A stretch of 64,000 bases of DNA from an uncultured Pelagibacteraceae bacterium (lineage in GTDB: Bacteria > Pseudomonadota > Alphaproteobacteria > Pelagibacterales > Pelagibacteraceae). The position numbers were made by a program, and so were the translations under genes. The notes beneath the pieces are model-generated. The model made no database searches, was not told the origin of the DNA, and was given only the letters and a program-made list of their open reading frames with translations. Where the stretch lies: contig CACCOB010000002.1 of assembly GCA_902547535.1 (NCBI GenBank), positions 186,001-250,000 of the forward strand, read 5' to 3'. Positions 27,363 through 37,954 of the stretch are shown here, in pieces (positions within the stretch are counted from its first letter, which is position 1; each line of letters opens with the position of its first letter).

Positions 27363-30038
27363 ATGAAGCCTGGAAATCAAAATTCGTTCAATTCTTTAAA
27401 AGAACTAAATATAAATGGGAAAAACTATACTATTTATTCTTTAAAAGAAGCTGAAAAAAATGGTTTAGAAGGCATTAATAAATTACCAAAATCAATTAAA
27501 GTTTTACTTGAGAATCTTCTAAGGTATGAGGATAATATCACTGTAAATAAACAACAAATATTATCAATTAAAGATTGGTTAAATACAAAAAAATCAAAAA
27601 CCGAAATTGCATATAGACCCGCGAGAGTACTTTTGCAAGACTATACTGGTATACCAGCTGTTGCTGACCTTGCTGCAATGAGAGATACAGTCAAAGAAAA
27701 AAACAAGGATCCAAATAAAATTAATCCTCTTTCTTCAGTAGATTTGGTAATAGATCATTCTGTTCAAGTGGATAAATTTGCTACAAAGAGTTCATTAAAA
27801 GAAAATGTTGATATCGAATTTGATAGAAACTTCGAAAGATACTCTTTTTTAAAGTGGGGGCAGCAAGCTTTTGATAATTTTAGGATTGTTCCACCTGGAA
27901 CTGGAATTTGTCACCAAGTAAATTTAGAATACTTATCAAAAGTAGTTTGGAATGAAAGGTTTGAAGAAAAAGAATACTTATTTCCTGATACACTAGTTGG
28001 AACTGATAGTCATACGACAATGGTTAATGGTTTATCAGTTCTTGGTTGGGGAGTAGGAGGAATTGAAGCAGAAGCAGGGATGCTAGGTCAACCAATATCT
28101 ATGTTGATACCGGAGGTCATCGGATTTGAAATGAAAAATAAACTTCCCGAAGGTACAACTGCGACTGATCTTGTGTTAACAGTCGTAAAAATGTTAAGAG
28201 ATAAGGGTGTTGTTGGAAAATTTGTAGAATTTTATGGTGAAGGACTTAAAAATTTAACACTCGCTGATAGAGCAACTATTGCGAACATGGCACCTGAGTA
28301 TGGAGCAACATGTGGGTTTTTTCCAATAGATGAAGAAACTTTAAGGTACTTAGAATTTTCTGGAAGATCTAAAGAAACTATTCAGATTGTAGAGCAATAT
28401 GCTAAAGAACAAAATTTATGGGCAAGTGATGATGTTGTTTTTACTGATACTTTATCTCTAGATATGTCTACAGTAGTTCCAACAATTTCTGGACCAAAAA
28501 GACCGCAAGATAAGGTTCTATTAACAAATGCTTCTAAAAATTTTATAAAAGTTTTTGAAAATGTATGTAAAAAAACTGATCCAACAGTAGCAAAAGTTAA
28601 AGACACAGATTTTGAGATAAAAGATGGAGATATATTAATAGCAGCTATAACATCATGTACGAATACCTCTAATCCAAATGTGTTAATTGGTGCAGGACTG
28701 TTAGCCAAAAATGCAATTGAAAAAGGTTTAACTGTTAAACCTTGGGTTAAAACTTCATTAGCACCTGGATCACAAGTTGTTACTGACTATTTAGATAAAG
28801 CTGGTTTAAGCAAATATTTAGATGAATTAGGTTTTAATTTAGTTGGTTATGGTTGCACTACTTGTATTGGTAACTCTGGACCTTTGCCAGATAATATTAC
28901 TGATGCTGTTAAAGAAAATAATTTATACGCTGTTTCAGTTTTATCTGGAAATAGAAACTTTGAAGGAAGGATTTCTCCTTTAGTAAAAGCAAACTATTTA
29001 GCTTCACCTCCTCTTGTAGTAGCTTACGCAATTGCTGGGTCTATGAGAGTGGATTTGTATAAAGACTCATTAGGCAAAGATAACAAAGGACATGATGTTT
29101 ACTTAAAAGACATTTGGCCTTCTAATAAAGAAATAGAGTACATTCTTAAAGAGTCTTTAAACCCAGAAATGTTTGTGAACAGATATTCAAATGTCTCTGA
29201 AGGAACAGAGCAATGGCAAAAAATTAAAGTAGATAAAGGAAGTATATATAATTGGGAAGAAAATTCTACTTATGTAAAAAAACCACCATTCTTTGAAAAT
29301 CTACCAGATGAACCAGAGGGGTTTAAGGAAATAAAAGATGCAAGACCGTTACTAATTTTAGGGGATATGGTAACAACAGACCATATATCTCCAGCTGGAA
29401 GTATTCAAAAAGAGAGCCCAACAGGAAATTACTTTATGACGCATCAAATTTTGCCAAAGGATTATAATTCCTATGGTGCAAGAAGAGGAAATCACGAAGT
29501 AATGATGAGAGGAACATTTGCAAACATTAGAATTAAAAATGAAATGGCTCCAGGTACAGAGGGAGGTTTCACTAAATTATATCCTGAAGAAAAAGTAATG
29601 CCTATTTATGATGCTGTTGTTGAATATAAAAAAAGAGGAACCGATTTAGTAGTATTTGGCGGAAAAGAATATGGAACAGGTTCCTCAAGAGATTGGGCAG
29701 CAAAGGGAACAAAACTATTAGGTGTAAAAGCTGTAATTGCAGAAAGTTTTGAAAGAATACACAGATCTAATCTTATAGGAATGGGAGTTTTGCCTTTGCA
29801 GTTTGTAGAAAACATGAATAGACAGATTTTAAACTTAAAAGGGTCAGAATTAATCTCAGTATTAGGTCTTGAGAAAGGAATTAACCCAGGCGATCATTTA
29901 GAAGTTGAGATTAAATATGTAACAGGTGACATTAAAAAAATTAAAATATTGTGCAGAATAGACACTAAAAATGAATTAGAATACTATAAGAACGGTGGCA
30001 TTCTACAATACGTTCTAAGGAATATGATTAATGGATGA
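27363..30038 (+). CDS. acnA: Aconitate hydratase
   Basis: VLLQDYTGIPAVADLAAMRD, TDSHTTMVNGLSVLGWGVGGIEAEA, ITSCTNTSNPNV, YGCTTCIGNSGPL, GGKEYGTGSSRDWAAKGT. Confidence 0.97.
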   Translation: MKPGNQNSFNSLKELNINGKNYTIYSLKEAEKNGLEGINKLPKSIKVLLENLLRYEDNITVNKQQILSIKDWLNTKKSKTEIAYRPARVLLQDYTGIPAVADLAAMRDTVKEKNKDPNKINPLSSVDLVIDHSVQVDKFATKSSLKENVDIEFDRNFERYSFLKWGQQAFDNFRIVPPGTGICHQVNLEYLSKVVWNERFEEKEYLFPDTLVGTDSHTTMVNGLSVLGWGVGGIEAEAGMLGQPISMLIPEVIGFEMKNKLPEGTTATDLVLTVVKMLRDKGVVGKFVEFYGEGLKNLTLADRATIANMAPEYGATCGFFPIDEETLRYLEFSGRSKETIQIVEQYAKEQNLWASDDVVFTDTLSLDMSTVVPTISGPKRPQDKVLLTNASKNFIKVFENVCKKTDPTVAKVKDTDFEIKDGDILIAAITSCTNTSNPNVLIGAGLLAKNAIEKGLTVKPWVKTSLAPGSQVVTDYLDKAGLSKYLDELGFNLVGYGCTTCIGNSGPLPDNITDAVKENNLYAVSVLSGNRNFEGRISPLVKANYLASPPLVVAYAIAGSMRVDLYKDSLGKDNKGHDVYLKDIWPSNKEIEYILKESLNPEMFVNRYSNVSEGTEQWQKIKVDKGSIYNWEENSTYVKKPPFFENLPDEPEGFKEIKDARPLLILGDMVTTDHISPAGSIQKESPTGNYFMTHQILPKDYNSYGARRGNHEVMMRGTFANIRIKNEMAPGTEGGFTKLYPEEKVMPIYDAVVEYKKRGTDLVVFGGKEYGTGSSRDWAAKGTKLLGVKAVIAESFERIHRSNLIGMGVLPLQFVENMNRQILNLKGSELISVLGLEKGINPGDHLEVEIKYVTGDIKKIKILCRIDTKNELEYYKNGGILQYVLRNMING

Positions 30039-30675
30039 AGAAATAGAAATTATTAATACAAATACAAGAGTTGAAAAATTAAAAAACTTTTTAATATCAA
30101 AAAGAAAACAATTAATAATTTTGTTAATATTAATTATTTTAATATTGATCAGTTTTTTTGGTTATCAAGAGTTCAAGTCTAGCAGTAAAGAAAAGTTAGC
30201 AAATAAATTCAATTTAATTGTTACAAATTTTGAGGCGGGCAAAAAAGATAATATAAATAATAAATTGATAGAAATCATAAATGCTAAAGACAAAACCTAT
30301 TCTCCATTAGCTTTCTTTTTCTTATTAGATAATGATTTAATAACGTCTAGTGATGAAATAAATTCATATTTTGATCTTCTTATAAATGATGTGTCTCTTG
30401 AGAAAGAAATTAAAAACCTAACCATATACAAAAAAGCTCTATTTAATTCAGACTTTGCAAAAGAAAATGAATTGTTAAATATACTTAACCCAGTAATAAA
30501 ATCAGACAGTCTTTGGAAACCACAAGCATTATATCTTATGGCTGAGTTTTATTTATCAAAAAACCAAAAACAGAAATCAAAAGAATTCTTTAATCAAATT
30601 GTAGAAATGGAAAATGTTAGTCCAAAAGTTAAATTAGAAGTCCAAAAAAGGTTACGATCAGATTTCAGTGAATAA
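30031..30675 (+). CDS. Membrane-anchored TPR-like (YfgM-type) protein
   Basis: One N-terminal TM then a helical repeat-like region; followed by a BamB-like gene. Confidence 0.6.
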   Translation: MDEEIEIINTNTRVEKLKNFLISKRKQLIILLILIILILISFFGYQEFKSSSKEKLANKFNLIVTNFEAGKKDNINNKLIEIINAKDKTYSPLAFFFLLDNDLITSSDEINSYFDLLINDVSLEKEIKNLTIYKKALFNSDFAKENELLNILNPVIKSDSLWKPQALYLMAEFYLSKNQKQKSKEFFNQIVEMENVSPKVKLEVQKRLRSDFSE

Positions 30676-31939
30676 AGCTATTAAGTATATAATTATTTTA
30701 ATATTTTTATCAAATTGTAGTTTTTCAAAAAAGGACGCAGCAGATAATGATAAATTAATAGATATTTTTAAAAAAAATGAGCCCATTGAAAAAGAATTTA
30801 ATAAACAATTAAAGATTAAGAAGTTAAATATTTTTAAAATAAAACCTTTTCAAAAAAATAACAGTAATAGTAATGGAAATATTAATTTTGACTCTAATTT
30901 TGATAAATTTTTAACATACAAAATAAACAAAATTAAAAAATTTGACTCAAATCAGCCTGAATTATTTTTTACAGAAAACGAAAATGTTATTTTTTTTAAT
31001 GGAAAAGGTTCGATTATCAAGTTAAGCGAAGATCTTAAGAAAATATGGGAGATTAATAATTATAGTAAGAAAGAAAAGAAACTTAATCCTATTTTATATT
31101 TTGCTCAAGCTGGCAAAAATTTGATTGTAAATGATAATTTGTCAAAAATGTATTCAATTGATTTAAATGACGGAAGAGTTGTTTGGTCAAAATATAGTTC
31201 GTCATCTTTTAATTCTGATATCAAAGTATATAAAGATAAATTTTTAACAATAGATTTCGATAATATTATTAGAGCCATATCCATTAAGGATGGAAAGGAA
31301 TTATGGAATTTTAAAACAGACAATTCTTTTATAAAATCACAAAAAAAACTCTCAATAATTTTAAAGGATGAAATTGTTTTTTTTATAAATAATTTAGGAG
31401 ATGTAACAGCCCTTGATGTAAATAACGGAAGTTTAGTTTGGCAAACACCAACACAAAGTAGTTTAATATATCAAGACGCATTTAGCTTAGAAAATTCAGA
31501 CTTGGTTTTTGAAAATAATACAATTTATTTTTCAAATAACAAAAATGAGTTTTTTGCAATAGATGCAAGAACAGGAATAATTAAATGGACGCAATCGATA
31601 AATTCGAGTTTAAGACCAACTATAATCGAAAGTTTAATCTTCACAGTTTCCAATGAAGGTTACCTTTTTGTTATAGATGATAGAACTGGCAATATTTTAA
31701 GAATTACTGATATCTTAACAAATTTTAATAATAGAAGTGATATAAAACCAACAGGATTTATACATGGAAAATATAAGATATTTGTCTCATTAAATAATGG
31801 ACGATTATTGACAATTAATTCAATAACTGGCTTACAAGAAAAGATTACAAAAATACACGGTTCAAAAATTTCAAGACCCTATGTATTTAATAACAATATG
31901 TATTTTATAAAAGACAATGCAATAGCCAGAACAAACTGA
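30668..31939 (+). CDS. bamB: BamB-like PQQ-type beta-propeller lipoprotein
   Basis: Signal with Cys (IIILIFLSNCSFSK); repeated DLNDGRVVWS, SIKDGKELWNF, DVNNGSLVWQT, DARTGIIKWTQ propeller motifs. Confidence 0.82.
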   Translation: MNKAIKYIIILIFLSNCSFSKKDAADNDKLIDIFKKNEPIEKEFNKQLKIKKLNIFKIKPFQKNNSNSNGNINFDSNFDKFLTYKINKIKKFDSNQPELFFTENENVIFFNGKGSIIKLSEDLKKIWEINNYSKKEKKLNPILYFAQAGKNLIVNDNLSKMYSIDLNDGRVVWSKYSSSSFNSDIKVYKDKFLTIDFDNIIRAISIKDGKELWNFKTDNSFIKSQKKLSIILKDEIVFFINNLGDVTALDVNNGSLVWQTPTQSSLIYQDAFSLENSDLVFENNTIYFSNNKNEFFAIDARTGIIKWTQSINSSLRPTIIESLIFTVSNEGYLFVIDDRTGNILRITDILTNFNNRSDIKPTGFIHGKYKIFVSLNNGRLLTINSITGLQEKITKIHGSKISRPYVFNNNMYFIKDNAIARTN

Positions 31940-32367
31940 TGTTTTTAAAGATTTTAGAAAAACTTGGTAGAAAAAAAGTAGTATTTGACCGAGGTCCATC
32001 ACATCCAGAGTTTGAAAAAGCAAAGCCTTGGATGAACAGGTATTATGTTCTATTCAGACATAGACCAAAGTGGTTTCCGTTTAACATACTAATTCATGAA
32101 ATGTTAGACAATGATCATGGTGATGGAGTCCATAATCATTTATTTCCTTACATCACAATCATTTTAAGAGGAGGATATTGGGAAACATTAAAAACAGGAA
32201 AAGTGTGGCGAGCACCAGGATATATCGGATTTAGATCTGCTAATAATTTTCACAGAGTAGACTTAGAGCCAGGAACTAAACCAATGACTATTTTTTTAGC
32301 AGGCCCATATGGATTTAGAAAAGGACCAAGATCGGAATATGGAATAGATTTTAAAACAAAAAAATGA
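31939..32367 (+). CDS. Cupin-like protein
   Basis: HEMLDNDHGDGVHNHLFPYITIILRGGYWE...APGYIGFRSANNFHRV. Confidence 0.65.
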   Translation: MFLKILEKLGRKKVVFDRGPSHPEFEKAKPWMNRYYVLFRHRPKWFPFNILIHEMLDNDHGDGVHNHLFPYITIILRGGYWETLKTGKVWRAPGYIGFRSANNFHRVDLEPGTKPMTIFLAGPYGFRKGPRSEYGIDFKTKK

Positions 32368-33416
32368 GTTTGAAAAAATCTTATCTTAAACACTGTAAAG
32401 ATAAAGACTTAGAAATAAACGAAAATCAAATAGAAATAGTACAAAAATTAAGCGAATATTACAATTTTAACTTCAATCAATCATTTATTAAAAAATTATT
32501 CAAAGATAAAAAAAATAAATTAGGCTTTTATTTAGTTGGCGATGTAGGTGTAGGTAAAACTATGATTTTAAATTTTTTTTTTGAAAGTTTAAAAGAAAAA
32601 AAATCAAGATTACACTTTAATGAGTTTATGGTTGAATTTCACAATTTTATATTTGAAAATAAAAAGAAAGGAAATGACAATGGGTTAGAAAAATTTGTTA
32701 AAAACTTAAGTGACAAAACAAAAATATTATATTTTGATGAATTTCAAGTAACAAATATTGTTGATGCTATGATATTAGGTAAATTATTTGAAAGAATATT
32801 TAATGAAAATATAAAAGTTATTTTTTCTTCAAATACAAATATTAAAGATTTATATAAAAATGGATTACAGAGAGATCAATTCATCCCTTTTTTAAATATT
32901 TTAAAAAATAATTGCTCTGAATTAGAACTTGATATTGAAGAAGATTATAGAGCTACAAAAAATACAAATTTAAGTCGATTTTTGTCACCTATAGATAATT
33001 CATCTAATTTTAAGTTTAATAAATTTTTTAGAAAAGTTACAAAGAATAAAAAACAAACCACTAAGTCATTAGATGTGAAGGGGCGCAAATTAGTATTTGA
33101 AAACTTTCATGAGGGAGTCCTTAAGGTTTCTTTTGAAGAAATTTGTAATAGAAATCTTGGATCCGAAGACTACATTAAAATCGCGAATGAAAGCGATTTT
33201 ATTTTTATTGAAAATCTACCTAACTTTAGTGAAAGTAATTCTAACCAGCAACAAAGGTTTATTACTTTTATCGATATTGTGTATGAAAAAAAAATACCAT
33301 TGATGATCAAATCGGAAGTTGAATTAAATTCACTAGAATCCACTTATAGCATGAAAAAGCCTTTCAAAAGAACAGTTAGTCGATTGTATGAACTAACATC
33401 ACAAAACTTTAAATAA
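32364..33416 (+). CDS. zapE: AFG1-like ATPase ZapE
   Basis: GFYLVGDVGVGKTMILNFFFES Walker A; ILYFDEFQVTNIVDAMILGKLFE Walker B. Confidence 0.9.
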   Translation: MSLKKSYLKHCKDKDLEINENQIEIVQKLSEYYNFNFNQSFIKKLFKDKKNKLGFYLVGDVGVGKTMILNFFFESLKEKKSRLHFNEFMVEFHNFIFENKKKGNDNGLEKFVKNLSDKTKILYFDEFQVTNIVDAMILGKLFERIFNENIKVIFSSNTNIKDLYKNGLQRDQFIPFLNILKNNCSELELDIEEDYRATKNTNLSRFLSPIDNSSNFKFNKFFRKVTKNKKQTTKSLDVKGRKLVFENFHEGVLKVSFEEICNRNLGSEDYIKIANESDFIFIENLPNFSESNSNQQQRFITFIDIVYEKKIPLMIKSEVELNSLESTYSMKKPFKRTVSRLYELTSQNFK

Positions 33417-33419
33417 TGT

Positions 33420-33839
33420 ATGAAACAAGAATTTTACAATCTAGAAATTAATACAAATGGTCAAAAACTGTATGAGTTCACTGATGAAACAATTGAATGG
33501 ATTAATAATAATAAATTTAAAAATGGAATTATTAATCTGAGCATTCAACATACTAGTGCATCACTAATTATCCAAGAAAATGCTGACCCAGATGTACAAA
33601 AAGATTTAATTAATTTTTTTGATAAATTGGTACCCATGGACAAAAAGTTATATGTCCATACAACTGAGGGAAAAGATGATATGCCAGCCCACATTAAATC
33701 TGCATTAACCAATAATCAAATCTCCTTAAGTATAAAAGATAGCGAATTACTTCTAGGAACTTGGCAAGGTATATATTTGTTCGAACACAGGTTAGAGGCA
33801 ACAACAAGAACTGTAATTCATCATTTTATTGGAGACTAA
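33420..33839 (+). CDS. yjbQ: YjbQ family protein
   Basis: INLSIQHTSASLIIQENADPDVQKDL, LGTWQGIYLFEHR. Confidence 0.92.
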   Translation: MKQEFYNLEINTNGQKLYEFTDETIEWINNNKFKNGIINLSIQHTSASLIIQENADPDVQKDLINFFDKLVPMDKKLYVHTTEGKDDMPAHIKSALTNNQISLSIKDSELLLGTWQGIYLFEHRLEATTRTVIHHFIGD

Positions 33840-35260
33840 TTTTTTTTCTTAATTGATTGAAAAGCACTCAAAGCTTCAGCCCTAGCTTTTTCATGAATAA
33901 CAATTGGCATAGGGTAATCGGAGCCTATGATAGTATTTAATGCTTCTTGATATTTTCTTTCCATTTCCCAGGGCTTATGAATAAATTTTGTAGGTACTTT
34001 ATTTAGTTCAGGAACCCATTTTTTTACATATTCTCCTTGTTTATCAAATTTTTCACCCTGTAAAATAGGGTTAAAAATTCTAAAATATGGAGCAGCATCA
34101 GCACCACATCCTGCTACCCATTGCCATTGCGCAACATTATTTGCTTCATTAAAATCTAGTAGACAATTTCTGAAATGTTTTTCTCCTTCTTTCCAATTAA
34201 TTCTTAAATGTTTAACTAAAAAAGAGCCAACAACCATTCTAATTCGGTTATGCATCCAGCCAGTTTCATATAATTCTCTCATTCCAGCATCAACAATTGG
34301 ATAGCCTGTCATTCCTTTTTTCCATGCATTTAAAAATTTAGCATTATTAACCCATGGGAAATTATCAAATTCTTTTCTTAAATTTCCCTTTAGCATTTCT
34401 GGAAAGTAATTAATAAGACTATGTGAAAACTCTCTCCAACCAATCTCATTAGTATATTTTTTTACACTTACATTTTTAGACTTTAATTTTTTACATTTCT
34501 CCCAGATATCGCCAACGTTAATCTGTCCATTTCTAATATATGGAGAAAGTCTTGATGTTCCATTAATAGATGGAAAGTCACGATCTACACCATAATTAAG
34601 TATGCTTTTGTTGACAAAATTATCTAAATTTTCATGGGCTTTTTGCTCTGAAGGCTCCCAATATTTTTCAAATTTCTTATACCAATCAGATTTAGGTAAA
34701 ATATCTTCAGATTTTATTTGATTTTTGAACAATGTGTTTATCTTTTTGCACTTCTTAACTTTGATTATTTTATCAGGCAGTCTTTCTAAATAAAATTGCT
34801 CTGCATTTCTCCAAAAAGGACTGAAGACTTTAAAAGGTGTGCCATCATTTTTCGTAATTTTATTATATTCATTAAGTACATTTCCTTTAAAAAATTTAAA
34901 ATCAATATTCTTTTTTGAAAAATTAGCGCCAATTTTTTTATCTTTTTCTAATTCATTAGGTTCATAAACTTTATTCCAATAAACAGATATTTTACTATTA
35001 GATTTTATTTTAGAAAAAAAATGTATTTCATCATCTTTAATTATTTCCAGTCCAATGTTTAATTTTTTTAAATCAGATTTAAAATTTTCTAGGGATTTAC
35101 TTACCCACCATTTTTGAGCCTCTCTTCTACGGTCGAAAATATTACTATTAAAAATAAATACTGTGGTAACAACATCATGTTGATTTGTAGCATAAGTTAG
35201 CGCATCATTATTTTGTATTCGAAAATCATCTCTTATCCAAACGAGTGCTGTATTAGCCAT
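33836..35260 (-). CDS. phrB: Deoxyribodipyrimidine photolyase
   Basis: ALVWIRDDFRIQNNDAL; GYPIVDAGMRELYETGWMHNRIRMVVGSFLVKHL; QWQWVAGCGADAAPYFRIFNP. Confidence 0.95.
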   Translation of the reverse strand: MANTALVWIRDDFRIQNNDALTYATNQHDVVTTVFIFNSNIFDRRREAQKWWVSKSLENFKSDLKKLNIGLEIIKDDEIHFFSKIKSNSKISVYWNKVYEPNELEKDKKIGANFSKKNIDFKFFKGNVLNEYNKITKNDGTPFKVFSPFWRNAEQFYLERLPDKIIKVKKCKKINTLFKNQIKSEDILPKSDWYKKFEKYWEPSEQKAHENLDNFVNKSILNYGVDRDFPSINGTSRLSPYIRNGQINVGDIWEKCKKLKSKNVSVKKYTNEIGWREFSHSLINYFPEMLKGNLRKEFDNFPWVNNAKFLNAWKKGMTGYPIVDAGMRELYETGWMHNRIRMVVGSFLVKHLRINWKEGEKHFRNCLLDFNEANNVAQWQWVAGCGADAAPYFRIFNPILQGEKFDKQGEYVKKWVPELNKVPTKFIHKPWEMERKYQEALNTIIGSDYPMPIVIHEKARAEALSAFQSIKKKN

Positions 35261-36398
35261 TCGATAACTGTTCTGACCCTTTAGACAGAAGTTCGTTATA
35301 AAGTTTTAAATCTGTATCACCTTCACATCCAATTAATAAAACTTTCGAATTCATATCTAATTCAAGATCCTTTTTAATTTGTTCGTTATTACAACTAACA
35401 TTTATACTTATTAGAGCAGGTGCTGAGCATTCTCCTGCAACAATGTTATCGTCACCAAAGTATCCCTTAGCTAACATTGCAACTGATAATGGTATGTCAT
35501 CATCTGGAATACTCATACAATTATTTACAGAGTTTTTAAGAATTTGCCATGGGACTAATGATACATCTCCACATGACATTCCCCCCATAATGCTCTCTTT
35601 TTCTATTTCAACTCTAGTAAGTTTGCCTGCATCAATACTTTTTAAGACACAGTCTGCATTTTTTGGTTCAACAATAATAATTTTTGGAATTCTTTTAAAA
35701 TACCGGGCAACTCCCGCTATTACACCAGAGGCCATTCCTCCTACACCTGCCTGTAAAAATATATGTGTAATATATTGGTCAGTTTGTTTGGAGATTTCTT
35801 CAATCATGACTGAATATCCAGCCATGGTTAGTTTTGGCACTTTTTGATAATCTTCCCATGCAACATCTTGTACAATTTCCCAGCCATTTTTCTTAGATTG
35901 CTTTATGCATTCATCTAAAGAATTTTCGTAATTTCCCTTTACTCTTGTCACCTCTGCTCCAAGTTTTCGCATCTCGTCAGCTCTTGTTTCACTAACAAAT
36001 TCACTTATGAAAATTTTACATGCAATGCCTAGTCTTTTTGCTCCCCAGGCAACTGATTTTCCATGATTTCCTGCTGTTGCTGTAGCAACAACTACATCTT
36101 TTCTTCCAGCCGAAACTTCCGATACTGCATAAGCACCACCAAGAGCTTTAAAAGATTTGAGACCAAACCTTTTTGACTCATCTTTGTAAAAAATATTTTT
36201 AAGTCCAAGATTTTTTGAGAGCTTATCTAAATTAAGGAGAGGGGTGGGTTTATAAGTTTCCCAATTAGAAATTGTATTGTATGCTTTATCTATTGCACTT
36301 TTATCTAATACATTTAATATTTTCTCTCTACTAAATGAATAATTATTATTTTTGATAAAAGATGAAAATTTTTTAATATGACTATAGTCAATAGGCAT
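35253..36398 (-). CDS. ygeX: Diaminopropionate ammonia-lyase (PLP)
   Basis: NWETYKPTPLLNLDKLSKNLGLKNIFYKDESKRFGLKSFKALGGAYAV; TATAGNHGKSVAWGAKRLG. Confidence 0.88.
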   Translation of the reverse strand: MPIDYSHIKKFSSFIKNNNYSFSREKILNVLDKSAIDKAYNTISNWETYKPTPLLNLDKLSKNLGLKNIFYKDESKRFGLKSFKALGGAYAVSEVSAGRKDVVVATATAGNHGKSVAWGAKRLGIACKIFISEFVSETRADEMRKLGAEVTRVKGNYENSLDECIKQSKKNGWEIVQDVAWEDYQKVPKLTMAGYSVMIEEISKQTDQYITHIFLQAGVGGMASGVIAGVARYFKRIPKIIIVEPKNADCVLKSIDAGKLTRVEIEKESIMGGMSCGDVSLVPWQILKNSVNNCMSIPDDDIPLSVAMLAKGYFGDDNIVAGECSAPALISINVSCNNEQIKKDLELDMNSKVLLIGCEGDTDLKLYNELLSKGSEQLSNG

Positions 36399-36401
36399 AT
36401 T

Positions 36402-37727
36402 TTAACAATCTAAGGTATTCGATCTTTCCCACTTTGTAATAGGCTTGAGTTTATTAAAATTTTCTTTTGATTTGAAACTTTCAATTTCAGACTTTTTAAG
36501 TTTCATATAACTATTTAAAACATCTTTGCCAAAAGCATTTTTTAATACTGAATTTGAATTTAACATATCAAGCGAGTCTTCTAGAGTATTTGGTAATTTT
36601 TTTAGATTTGGATATTTTTCATGATCTGTATACATATTACAAAACAATGGTTTGCCTGGATTTATTTTTTTTCTGATACCGTTTATACCTGCTGCTAGAA
36701 TTCCAGCTTGTACCAAATATGGATTAGCTGATCCATCCATAAGTCTCAATTCAAACCTTCCAGGGTCAGGAACTCTTATCATGTGTGTCCGGTTATTTCC
36801 TGTGTAAGAGATGCTACTTGGAGACCAAGTTGCTCCTGATTTAGTAGGAGGTGCGTTTATCCTCCTATAACTATTTAACGTAGGATTAAAAAATGCAGAT
36901 AAAGATCCTGCGTTTTTAATTATACCACCTAAAAAATTGTAAGCTAGACTGCTAAGTCCGAGTTTATCATTTTTATCTAAAAATTTATTTTTTCTTTTAT
37001 CCCAAAGAGAAACATGAGTATGACACCCGTTACCAGTTAGATTTTCAAAAGGCTTGGGCATAAACGTAGCTCTAAGTCCATGTTTTTCAGCAATCGTTTT
37101 AACCATAAATTTAAAAAAAGTATGTCTATCTGCTGTAGTTAGGCAGTCTGAGTAATTCCAATTCATTTCAAACTGACCATTAGCATCTTCATGGTCATTT
37201 TGATAAGGGTTCCATCCCATCTCGATCATACAATCGCATATCTCTTTAATTAATTCGTATCTTCTCATTAGTGAAGATTGATCGTAGCATGGTTTAGATT
37301 GAGTATCTTTTGAGTCTGCAATTGTGTTGCCGTCAGCGGAGATTAAAAAATACTCACATTCCACACCAGATTTCATAATGAATCCTTCATTTTGCATTAG
37401 TTTTATTTGTTTTTTTAACATTATTCTTGGAGATGCATCCACTGGTTTGCCATCCATCCACAAGTCAGACGCTAACCATCCTACCTCTTTATTCCAAGGT
37501 AGTTGAATTAAACTATTTGGATCTGGAATTGCAAACATATCTGAGTCTGCCGGAGACATGTCTAACCAAGCAGCAAACCCTGCAAACCCAGCACCATTAG
37601 TTTGCATCTCTTTTATAGCTCTAGTTGGTACTAATTTTGATCTTAAAACTCCAAACAAATCTACAAAACTTATTAGAAAATATTTTATTTTTTTTATCTT
37701 TGCGATTTTATATAAGTTTTTTGCCAC
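36402..37727 (-). CDS. Glutamine synthetase type III-like (GlnT/GMAS family), copy 1
   Basis: NPYQNDHEDANGQFEMNWNY, ATFMPKPFENLTGNGCHTHVSLWD, RFELRLMDGSANPYL. Confidence 0.88.
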   Translation of the reverse strand: MAKNLYKIAKIKKIKYFLISFVDLFGVLRSKLVPTRAIKEMQTNGAGFAGFAAWLDMSPADSDMFAIPDPNSLIQLPWNKEVGWLASDLWMDGKPVDASPRIMLKKQIKLMQNEGFIMKSGVECEYFLISADGNTIADSKDTQSKPCYDQSSLMRRYELIKEICDCMIEMGWNPYQNDHEDANGQFEMNWNYSDCLTTADRHTFFKFMVKTIAEKHGLRATFMPKPFENLTGNGCHTHVSLWDKRKNKFLDKNDKLGLSSLAYNFLGGIIKNAGSLSAFFNPTLNSYRRINAPPTKSGATWSPSSISYTGNNRTHMIRVPDPGRFELRLMDGSANPYLVQAGILAAGINGIRKKINPGKPLFCNMYTDHEKYPNLKKLPNTLEDSLDMLNSNSVLKNAFGKDVLNSYMKLKKSEIESFKSKENFNKLKPITKWERSNTLDC

Positions 37728-37748
37728 CTAAAGTTTTTATCATATTTT

Positions 37749-37907
37749 TTATAAAAATGATAAAAAGAAATCTTTATAGTAAACAATATTAACAAAAATA
37801 ATTATCAAGATAGCTATAATTAGTCCATACTTTGCTTTTGGCCATGCTAATCTTGCCATTTTACTAGGTGTTTTATTTATTTGATTTTCTTTATCTTTTT
37901 CTTCCAT
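37749..37907 (-). CDS. 52-aa single-TM small protein (below the ORF-track cutoff)
   Basis: Read from the reverse complement: MEEKDKENQINKTPSKMARLAWPKAKYGLIIAILIIIFVNIVYYKDFFLSFL*; open ATG-TAA frame between two minus-strand genes. Confidence 0.55.
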   Translation of the reverse strand: MEEKDKENQINKTPSKMARLAWPKAKYGLIIAILIIIFVNIVYYKDFFLSFL

Positions 37908-37915
37908 GATTATTT

Positions 37916-37942
37916 AAGGGCGCATAATTATAATGCGCCCTT
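37916..37942 (-). promoter_or_regulatory. Intercistronic hairpin AAGGGCGCAT-N7-ATGCGCCCTT
   Basis: 10-bp perfect GC-containing stem in a very AT-rich region; no U-tract after it on the minus strand, so processing/attenuation is likelier than termination. Confidence 0.65.
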
Positions 37943-37954
37943 ATAAAGATTTAT

